Part shown: in pieces, positions 6,881 through 11,972 of the stretch
Numbering within the stretch: the stretch's first letter is position 1
Layout: the number at the start of each line of letters is the position of its first letter
Assembly: GCA_030667035.1 (NCBI GenBank)
Contig: DAOUWQ010000011.1
Span: 1 to 11,972, forward strand
Source of the DNA: Candidatus Heimdallarchaeota archaeon
GTDB taxonomy: Archaea > Asgardarchaeota > Heimdallarchaeia > JABLTI01
DNA length: 11,972 bases
Direction of reading: 5' to 3'
Notes under the pieces: generated by a model
What the model saw: the letters and a program-made list of their open reading frames with translations, nothing else
Database searches by the model: none
Told to the model about the DNA's origin: nothing
Program-made: the position numbers and the translations under genes

Positions 6881-6922
6881 ATGGTGGATTGGAGAATCAA
6901 CCACCATTTTATTTTCTCTTTG
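6881..6922 (+). terminator. hairpin plus T-tract terminator after the propeller gene
   Basis: ATGGTGG (6881-6887) and CCACCAT (6901-6907) form a perfect 7-base stem around 13 bases, followed by TTTTATTTTCTCTTT. It starts 20 bases after the stop and separates the propeller gene from the ABC operon. Confidence 0.65.
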
Positions 6923-6929
6923 TCTTTAG

Positions 6930-6954
6930 AAATGCTTTAACGTGCAAATGCTTT
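6930..6954 (+). promoter_or_regulatory. tandem AAATGCTTT repeat before the ABC operon promoter
   Basis: AAATGCTTT occurs at 6930-6938 and again at 6946-6954, 16 bases start to start. Directly downstream is a T/A-rich element (AATATTTTA, 6962-6970) that could be the TATA box, with a start near 6990-6995. The position suits a regulator binding two half-sites, but this is inferred from layout alone. Confidence 0.35.
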
Positions 6955-7007
6955 TCAACCCAATATTTTAGAATTTAGAGTACCAGAATAACTTGGATGT
7001 TTGTTAT

Positions 7008-7739
7008 ATGTCTAATGATTTTATAGTACAAACTTCAGATCTCAAACGAATATTTGAATTCGGTGAATCTGAGATATTTGCTTTAAACGGTGTGAAGATG
7101 GATGTTAAACGAGGTGAATTTGTTGTTGTACTTGGTCCTTCGGGTGCTGGAAAAACAACATTACTCAATATGATAGGTGGTATTGACCAACCAACAGAGG
7201 GACAAGTTATTGTTGATGGTGAGGTTATTTCTGATCATTCATTAAGTGAATTGAATGCTTATCGACGCAAGGATGTTGGTTGGGTTTTTCAATTCTTCAA
7301 TATTGTAGCAAGCTTACGTGCTTGGGAAAATGTAGGCTTAGCTTTGGAATTTTCTGGTGGTTATACAAAGGTTGAGATTAAGGAAAAATCATTCGAGATC
7401 CTAAAACAAGTTGGTTTAGAGGGTAAAGAGGATAGATTCCCAAGCCAATTATCTGGTGGAGAACAGCAGAGAGTAGCCATCGCTCGTGCATTGATCAAGA
7501 AACCAAAGATAATTGTTGCAGATGAACCTACAGGTAATCTCGATTTTGTTACTGGACAACAAATCGCTGAATTAATGAGAGATCTCAATCATCAAGAAAA
7601 AACGACTTTCATCGTAGTTTCACATGATTTGAGCATCACACAGTTTGCTGATAGAGTTTTTCATTTACGAATGGGTAAAATCGAACAAATCGAAGAACAA
7701 CCTCAAAGTAATTTCACCAAGAAAGTACCAGGAGTTTAA
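7008..7739 (+). CDS. ABC transporter ATP-binding protein (LolD/MacB type)
   Basis: Cytoplasmic ATPase that drives the FtsX-type permease encoded just downstream; such pairs usually work by mechanotransmission on lipoproteins, peptides or envelope partners rather than classic import. From the ATG it has 243 residues. Visible motifs: Walker A G-P-S-G-A-G-K-T-T (43-51), Q-loop Q95, signature L-S-G-G-E-Q-Q-R (148-155), Walker B with D172 and E173, N-L-D (177-179) and switch H206. All are intact. I chose ATG 7008, because family members begin a few residues before the I-V-x-T-x-D-L-K-R strand; a TTG at 6993 would add five residues but lies close to the predicted transcription start and has no good ribosome site. 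The stop is seven bases before the permease start, so the two are cotranscribed. The substrate cannot be told from the sequence. Confidence 0.92.
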   Translation: MSNDFIVQTSDLKRIFEFGESEIFALNGVKMDVKRGEFVVVLGPSGAGKTTLLNMIGGIDQPTEGQVIVDGEVISDHSLSELNAYRRKDVGWVFQFFNIVASLRAWENVGLALEFSGGYTKVEIKEKSFEILKQVGLEGKEDRFPSQLSGGEQQRVAIARALIKKPKIIVADEPTGNLDFVTGQQIAELMRDLNHQEKTTFIVVSHDLSITQFADRVFHLRMGKIEQIEEQPQSNFTKKVPGV

Positions 7740-7746
7740 TCTATCT

Positions 7747-10230
7747 ATGAATATTATGTCTAAGAAAATTTTCAGAGAAATTTGGTTAAACAAATTCCGT
7801 TCGTTATCTATTATAGCTATAGTTGCAATAACCATTAGTATGGTTTCAGGTATGTTAGCCGCTGAACCTATGTTTTATGATACTTATGCTCTAAATCAAG
7901 TAGTATCTAATACTGCTGATGGTAGATTTACTTTCACACAACCTGTGGTTCAAACCAATGTTACAGTCATCAAGAACAATAGCACTTTTATGGATGAAAA
8001 TAATATTGATCGAATCGAAGGTAGAATAATTTTTAACACAGAATTAAAATTCGAAGAGGAGAAGTTTTCTGCTATCGTAATAGGAATCGATTATCCAAAT
8101 GAGGTTAATCAACTTACTATTGAGCAACGTTCTGAGAGTATTTCTTCAGATTCCGAATTATTGGCAGGAAATGATAGCTGTTTAATTGAAACTCATTTTG
8201 CAGGGAGTATACCCTTTTTAGGTCAGGATATAGAAATAGATGATCTAGTTGAAGTGAATATTGGAGGTAGCTGGTTTTCATTTAATGCTACTGGCATTGC
8301 ACAAGATACTGATTTTGTTTATTGCGTTGATCCCACTACTAATATGCCTCTTTTAGGTGAGTTAGCGATTATTTGGGTTAACATAAACACAATTCAAGAC
8401 ATTCTCTTTTATGGTCAAAATGTTGTTAATCAGGTCTTATACACTGTCGATGAACGATTTGAGAAGGAGATGATATTAGGTGCTGCTGATTCTTTGACAA
8501 GTTATTTTTCGCAGAATAATATTGATGTCAATACATTGAAATTCGAATTGTTTGATGAAACACTCGAATACAAGATGTTTGAAAGTGATGCTGGAGCTGT
8601 TGATAAGTTTGGTATAGTTTTTGGTCTCATCTGTATCATCGTTTGCGCAATTATTATTATTAACACTTTAACTAAATTGGTAAATTCACAAAGAAAGAAC
8701 ATTGGTTTATTCTTATCAATGGGAGCTAAAAAAGGTAAGATTCTTTTTCATTACATAAACATTGCATTACTATTATCATTTTTTGGTATGTTAATCGGAG
8801 TTCCGCTTGGTTACGGTCTTAGCATTGGTATGACTAAAATGGTTACTATTTTTTACTGCACTCCTCTTCAAGCACTTTCGGTTGATGTTGTACCATATAT
8901 CATAACTTCAGCAATAACTTTAGCCATTTGTTTTGGTGCAGCTTTACTAAGTGCTTGGCCTATCACCAGCGTTACACCGCGAGAAGCAATGTCCGCTACT
9001 TTTACCAGAATAAAGACAACAGGTAAATCCATAACAGAAAAAATATTTGGTTGGATTCCACTTTTCAAGCCAATTCATATGTTGGTTCCTTTACGTGAAG
9101 TGTTTATGAATAAAAAGAAAACATTGATCACAATTCTGGCTCTGACAACGTCTATGATTGTCCTAGTTAATTCTATAGCTTTGGTATGGAACATGTATGA
9201 TCTTATGATAAATAATTTCCAGGAATACAATACCTATGATGTTCAATTAAAGCTTGAAACACCTGTTCCAATCGCTACGGTAAATGCTTTCATGAACAAT
9301 GAAAGTAATCCATCTGTTGGACAGATCACTGCATCAGAAACTTTTGTAGATCTTTACACAAAGATCAATTATCAAGATGAATTTGTTAGTTGGGCTCAAA
9401 TTACTTGTTTTCAAGAAAATTCTACTATGCGCCATTTCAACGTGATTAAAGGCGATGTTATTGATAAATCCCAACTAGATGAATCTACTATTCTACTAGG
9501 GAAAGCATTTGCATCTGAATATGATATTTCAATAGGAGATGAAATAACAATTGGATTGATTGGAAATCAAACAGTCAAAGTTGGTGGAATAGTTGGTGAA
9601 TTAATAGATTTTACAGTATTTTGGACCTTAGAATCATTTTATGAAAGTGAAGCAAACCTTGTTTTTGGTTTACCAGAAGGTTTTGTAAATGGTATTTCAA
9701 TACAGGTTGAATCTGATATAGATCTAATAGCATTACGCAATGAATTTGAAGAAAAGTTCTCGATAAACACTTGGATTGAATCAGAAGTAGCAATGAACTC
9801 TGTGTTGGCTTTGATGCAATCAATGTTGAGCATAATGATAATATTTCTAGTAATTGGATTAATTATCGGTGTCGTTTTCAGTTTCCAAGCGATGTATATG
9901 TCTTTTGTTGACAGACAGCAAGACTTTCTAGCTTTCAAAGCGATGGGCACAAAGATGAAGTATTTGCGACGTATGATTTTCTGGGAAAACTCTTTACTTA
10001 GTATCTTTGGTTTAATACTCACAGTACCATTAGGTTATCTATCGTATATTTGGTCTCTAGATTATATGTTAGAAGGAAGTTTCTATGTTCCAAAAACAAT
10101 TCCTTGGTTTACCTGGCCTATAGTACTCGTATTATCTTTACTCGCTTTGTGGTTAGCTACTGCAAGACTTGTCCGTCGAATTGAAAAACTTGACTTGGCA
10201 AGTGAACTTCGTCAAACAGGTGCAACATAG
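7747..10230 (+). CDS. ABC transporter permease with two FtsX domains (MacB/LolC-like)
   Basis: An 827-residue membrane protein with eight predicted helices: 18-38, 286-308, 334-358, 381-404, 459-483, 691-716, 745-768 and 788-806. This is the duplicated layout: an N-terminal helix, a large external domain (about 40-285), three helices of a first FtsX unit, then a second helix, external domain (about 484-690) and FtsX unit. After helices 2 and 6 lie the typical cytosolic coupling segments L-F-L-S-M-G-A-K-K-G-K (321-331) and F-L-A-F-K-A-M-G (727-734). AGGAG at 7730-7734, inside the end of the ATPase gene, serves ATG 7747; M4 (7756) is a less likely start, and the open frame running further back into the ATPase gene is not used. 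Works with the ATPase before it. The partner and substrate are unknown: resistance, lipoprotein handling and envelope signalling all fit the family. Confidence 0.9.
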   Translation: MNIMSKKIFREIWLNKFRSLSIIAIVAITISMVSGMLAAEPMFYDTYALNQVVSNTADGRFTFTQPVVQTNVTVIKNNSTFMDENNIDRIEGRIIFNTELKFEEEKFSAIVIGIDYPNEVNQLTIEQRSESISSDSELLAGNDSCLIETHFAGSIPFLGQDIEIDDLVEVNIGGSWFSFNATGIAQDTDFVYCVDPTTNMPLLGELAIIWVNINTIQDILFYGQNVVNQVLYTVDERFEKEMILGAADSLTSYFSQNNIDVNTLKFELFDETLEYKMFESDAGAVDKFGIVFGLICIIVCAIIIINTLTKLVNSQRKNIGLFLSMGAKKGKILFHYINIALLLSFFGMLIGVPLGYGLSIGMTKMVTIFYCTPLQALSVDVVPYIITSAITLAICFGAALLSAWPITSVTPREAMSATFTRIKTTGKSITEKIFGWIPLFKPIHMLVPLREVFMNKKKTLITILALTTSMIVLVNSIALVWNMYDLMINNFQEYNTYDVQLKLETPVPIATVNAFMNNESNPSVGQITASETFVDLYTKINYQDEFVSWAQITCFQENSTMRHFNVIKGDVIDKSQLDESTILLGKAFASEYDISIGDEITIGLIGNQTVKVGGIVGELIDFTVFWTLESFYESEANLVFGLPEGFVNGISIQVESDIDLIALRNEFEEKFSINTWIESEVAMNSVLALMQSMLSIMIIFLVIGLIIGVVFSFQAMYMSFVDRQQDFLAFKAMGTKMKYLRRMIFWENSLLSIFGLILTVPLGYLSYIWSLDYMLEGSFYVPKTIPWFTWPIVLVLSLLALWLATARLVRRIEKLDLASELRQTGAT

Positions 10231-10534
10231 GCATACTAATTAGAAAGATCCAAAATGAAGATGTTATTTCCTCACTTTTTATCTTTTTTGAGTCATATAA
10301 TATTATCTTTTTTCATTTTTATTGCTTGAAAAGATACCCAATTGTCCTCACCAACAGTTAAAATATCAATATGTCTAAAGAATAAAAGCTCAAAATATCA
10401 GATAGTTACCAGAGAAATCTTTGAAAATCAAAGAGTTTGTACTATTCAATGATTTGTCAATTGAAAATGATTTGGGATTATGTTAATGTTTTTTTAAGTT
10501 TGAAAAGAGAAAAAAAGAAAGTTGATGAATGAAT
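10231..10534. other. 304-base spacer between convergent genes
   Basis: No supported gene. The left part (10272-10322) is T-rich on the plus strand and probably terminates the ABC operon. AATGATTTG occurs twice (10448-10456 and 10466-10474), likely by chance. A 24-codon hydrophobic frame starts at ATG 10255 but has no good ribosome site. The right end carries the minus-strand hairpin listed next. Confidence 0.5.
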
Positions 10535-10539
10535 TCATC
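10503..10539 (-). terminator. candidate terminator of the minus-strand secreted protein gene
   Basis: GATGAA (10524-10529) and TTCATC (10534-10539) form a 6-base stem with a four-base loop that overlaps the stop codon. On the minus strand it is followed by a T-rich stretch (complement of 10503-10520). Modest stem, good T-tract. Confidence 0.4.
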
Positions 10540-10987
10540 GCTTTCTGATATAACCTACTGCTAATCCAATAGTAAGTAAAGCTACAAAACCTGTTGCCCA
10601 TGAAATAGAAACTCTTTGTGTGCTATTTTCATTAAGTAAAATAATTTGTGCTTCAGTAACATCGGAGCCAAATTTAAGGTACGAATAGAGATCTAGTTTA
10701 TCTAAAGTGCCCCATTCGATATCGTAGCTCATTTCAACACTCTGTCTACCTACTACTCTATCTTCAAGAAAGATAAGAACATAATCATATTCTATTTCAA
10801 TTTTTTGAGTATACAAATCACTAGTAAGAGATACTTCAAGAGAGCCATTGTCAAAGTTATAAGTATGCGGTGAAACCTCGTCGTACATCCATTCAAAAAG
10901 ATTTTCATCACCAGAAGCAAATTCGAGAGTTGTTGGGAGAACAAATAACCAACCGAATTGTAAATCGTCTGTTATATTAACAAACAT
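10535..10987 (-). CDS. downstream part of the interrupted gene
   Basis: Reading from the first ATG after the internal stop gives 150 residues ending in a transmembrane helix (130-147) and R-K-R. It has no signal peptide, and no SD is visible before that ATG: the sequence there is coding in style. It is therefore more likely a remnant or readthrough extension than an independent gene. The stop is TGA. Confidence 0.45.
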   Translation of the reverse strand: MFVNITDDLQFGWLFVLPTTLEFASGDENLFEWMYDEVSPHTYNFDNGSLEVSLTSDLYTQKIEIEYDYVLIFLEDRVVGRQSVEMSYDIEWGTLDKLDLYSYLKFGSDVTEAQIILLNENSTQRVSISWATGFVALLTIGLAVGYIRKR

Positions 10988-11047
10988 GTTTAATTCAGAA
11001 GGATCATCACTTAGAAAAATGTCATTTAGATAGAAGTCTGCCCAATT

Positions 11048-11353
11048 TTAATCATTATAGAAAGGCTCAGCATAATTACTAGTATTTAGTTCATCTGGAT
11101 CCTTTGTAACCTTTATTTTAATTTGATCTCCTTCTTTTACTTCATATCCTGTTTTTATTTCCCATACTAATTCATTGTCGCATTTGTAATCAAATCTTGC
11201 AACATCCCAAACAAGTTCTTCTCCAGGAACTATATGATCTGAATAGGAAAAGCCTTCATATACTTCATCTATTACTAAATTTCCACTACTAAAGGAAAAT
11301 GTTAGAATTGAAATGATAAATAAACTCATAATAGTTATGTTTCTAATATGCAA
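11048..11353 (-). CDS. upstream part of the interrupted gene (signal peptide and partial domain)
   Basis: 101 residues starting at TTG (complement of 11351-11353), supported by GAGGG on the minus strand (complement of 11363-11367) nine bases upstream. A hydrophobic signal segment (about 8-22) is followed by a domain containing V-P-G-E-E-L-V-W and K-E-G-D-Q-I-K-I-K-V, a style common in archaeal surface proteins. An alternative ATG at codon 9 would also keep a signal peptide but is farther from the ribosome site. It ends at the premature TAA, so the product would be secreted without an anchor. Confidence 0.55.
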   Translation of the reverse strand: MHIRNITIMSLFIISILTFSFSSGNLVIDEVYEGFSYSDHIVPGEELVWDVARFDYKCDNELVWEIKTGYEVKEGDQIKIKVTKDPDELNTSNYAEPFYND

Positions 11354-11666
11354 ATTTCACATCCCTCACAAAAAACTTTGCAAATATATTGTTTTGGGTT
11401 CTTATAAACTATATTGAAAAACATATGTTAAAAATGAGAAAAGCATACAGTAATCATCTGACTGTTTCAAATAAATACTCATCTTGTTATTCTTTCATAG
11501 AGCTCCCTAAGTTAAATGATGCAAAGTGTAATTTAGTTCTTTTTTAATTTGTTTTCGTACTAAAAACTATTTTAAATTTCTTGTTGAGCAAAAATACTTT
11601 CTAATTAAAATGGTATACCAATCAAAAATCTTAAAGAGGAGATGAATTAAAATTTCGGCGATTCAA
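11354..11666. other. 313-base divergent spacer between interrupted gene and nuoE-like gene
   Basis: AT-rich, with no supported gene. It holds the minus-strand promoter listed next and, on the plus strand, a possible TATA element (TTTTAAATTT, around 11570-11579) and a strong AGAGGAG ribosome site (11635-11641) that does not match the ATG used by the nuoE-like gene. No tRNA or repeat array seen. Confidence 0.5.
11401..11408 (-). promoter_or_regulatory. candidate TATA box of the interrupted gene
   Basis: On the minus strand this reads TTTATAAG, about 50 bases before the TTG start. A transcript beginning about 25 bases on would have a leader of about 25 bases that includes the GAGGG ribosome site. 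A second AT run nearer the gene (about 11382-11390) would leave out that site. Confidence 0.4.
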
Positions 11667-11972
11667 ATGGTAATAGAAAAAAAGGACTTGGACTTCTTCA
11701 AGGAATACACAGCTGAGAGTAGTTCCATTATCCCTTTACTGCAACAAATTCAAGATAAATTTGGTTATTTGCCTGGTGAAGCTTTAGGTGAACTAGCCGA
11801 TTATTTGGATGTTCCTTTGAGTAGAATTTATGGAGTAGCGACATTCTATTCCCAATTCAATTTTACTCCTCTAGGAAAATATGTGGTGAAGGTTTGTCAT
11901 GGTACTGCTTGTCATGTCAATGGAGCGGTTGATATCGCAGATGAATTGATAGACATTTTTGGTATCAAAGAA
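11667..11972 (+). CDS. nuoE: NuoE/HndA-type [2Fe-2S] subunit (partial, runs off the window)
   Basis: The first 102 residues of a 24-kDa-type subunit of NADH dehydrogenase, NAD(P)-linked hydrogenase or formate dehydrogenase, which passes electrons through a [2Fe-2S] cluster near the NuoF-like flavin subunit. Seen: the N-terminal helical part with I-P-L-L-Q-Q-I-Q-D-K-F-G-Y-L-P (22-36), the R-I-Y-G-V-A-T-F-Y-S-Q-F core (53-64), then the thioredoxin-like domain with the first two cluster ligands C77 and C82 in C-H-G-T-A-C-H-V-N-G-A. The other two cysteines lie beyond the window. NuoF/NuoG-like partners would be expected downstream but cannot be seen. ATG 11667 is the first standard start in frame after a TGA at 11643; the strong AGAGGAG site lies about 25 bases upstream, closer to an in-frame ATT at 11652. 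HoxE, HndA and HydC are equally valid names. Confidence 0.88.
   Translation, partial: MVIEKKDLDFFKEYTAESSSIIPLLQQIQDKFGYLPGEALGELADYLDVPLSRIYGVATFYSQFNFTPLGKYVVKVCHGTACHVNGAVDIADELIDIFGIKE

Larger units (their letters stand above)
10535..11353 (-). pseudogene. secreted, C-terminally anchored protein interrupted by in-frame TAA
   Basis: Two apparent short genes are one reading frame: 11353 to 10535 is 273 codons with a single internal TAA at 11048-11050 (codon 102). The 20 codons after it (W-A-D-F-Y-L-N-D and on) are open and protein-like and lead straight into the downstream part. Without the stop the product would be 272 positions: a signal peptide (about 1-24), an external domain rich in D, E, Y and W, and a C-terminal helix (about 252-269) ending R-K-R. 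This is the same secreted-and-anchored design as the propeller protein, but I do not recognise the domain. As it stands, translation would release a 101-residue secreted fragment with no anchor. Causes could be recent nonsense mutation, sequencing error or readthrough. Other genes here end in TAA, so recoding is unlikely. Confidence 0.75.

Noticed and set aside
7645..7746. Extension of the permease frame 34 codons back into the ATPase gene
   Set aside because: The extension overlaps conserved ATPase coding sequence in another phase, and its residues do not resemble a permease N-terminus. AGGAG at 7730-7734 supports ATG 7747.
9639..10022. Long open frame antisense to the permease
   Set aside because: It is a mirror of strongly conserved FtsX helices in the plus strand, and no ribosome site or family signal was seen.
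10255..10329. 24-codon hydrophobic micro-frame after the permease
   Set aside because: It is rich in F, L and I only because of T-rich terminator-like DNA, and it has no clear ribosome site.
11048..11050. Recoding of the internal stop as pyrrolysine or selenocysteine
   Set aside because: The codon is TAA, not TAG or TGA, and several genes in the window end with TAA, so it is most likely a true stop.
11642..11650. ATG-AAT-TAA as a start for the nuoE-like gene
   Set aside because: It is in a different phase from the gene, stops after two codons and touches the SD directly with no spacing.

Overview
This is an AT-rich stretch of archaeal chromosome. The clearest archaeal marker is a class I release factor of the aRF1/eRF1 type, with NIKS, YxCxxxF and GGQ motifs and archaeal-style zinc cysteines. 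A coenzyme F420:NADP+ oxidoreductase-like protein, a SOSS-B-like OB-fold protein and TATA-type promoters combined with Shine-Dalgarno sites (GGTGA, GAGGT, AGGAG) agree with this. A membrane-anchored RING-like zinc protein, TP-rich linkers before C-terminal anchors and the low GC suggest an Asgard archaeon (Loki/Heimdall-like). That lineage call is inference; the sequence itself only supports Archaea firmly.

Layout. Bases 1-183 hold perhaps the tail of an upstream gene and a promoter. A SOSS-B-like ssDNA-binding protein (184-576, +) converges on aRF1 (637-1890, -) across a bidirectional hairpin terminator. aRF1 is divergent from an npdG-like gene (2082-2747, +), which converges with a two-TM protein carrying a zinc ribbon and a RING-like module (2774-3367, -). 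A 381-base spacer with a structured leader precedes gdhA (3749-5116, +), a 455-residue hexameric-type glutamate dehydrogenase with its own terminator. Next come a secreted, C-terminally anchored beta-propeller (5292-6860, +), a terminator, and a two-gene operon for a LolD/MacB-type ABC ATPase (7008-7739) and an 827-residue double FtsX permease (7747-10230). On the minus strand, 10535-11353 is a single secreted/anchored protein gene interrupted by an in-frame TAA. The window ends inside a NuoE/HndA-type [2Fe-2S] subunit (11667 onward).

How the genes relate. Most are single-gene transcription units with their own promoters and terminators; only the ABC pair is a clear operon. A metabolic theme is visible: npdG moves hydride between F420 and NADP, gdhA probably uses NADPH for ammonia assimilation, and the NuoE-like subunit would belong to a NAD(P)H- or ferredoxin-linked hydrogenase or dehydrogenase complex. 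The propeller protein, the ABC/FtsX system and the interrupted gene are envelope components.

Most worth a second look: the in-frame TAA that splits the secreted protein gene although the frame continues for 171 codons to an intact membrane anchor; the membrane-anchored RING-like protein; and the gdhA leader, where SD-like and anti-SD-like segments can pair. I saw no CRISPR array, insertion sequence, tRNA or rRNA, and no convincing new multi-gene system.
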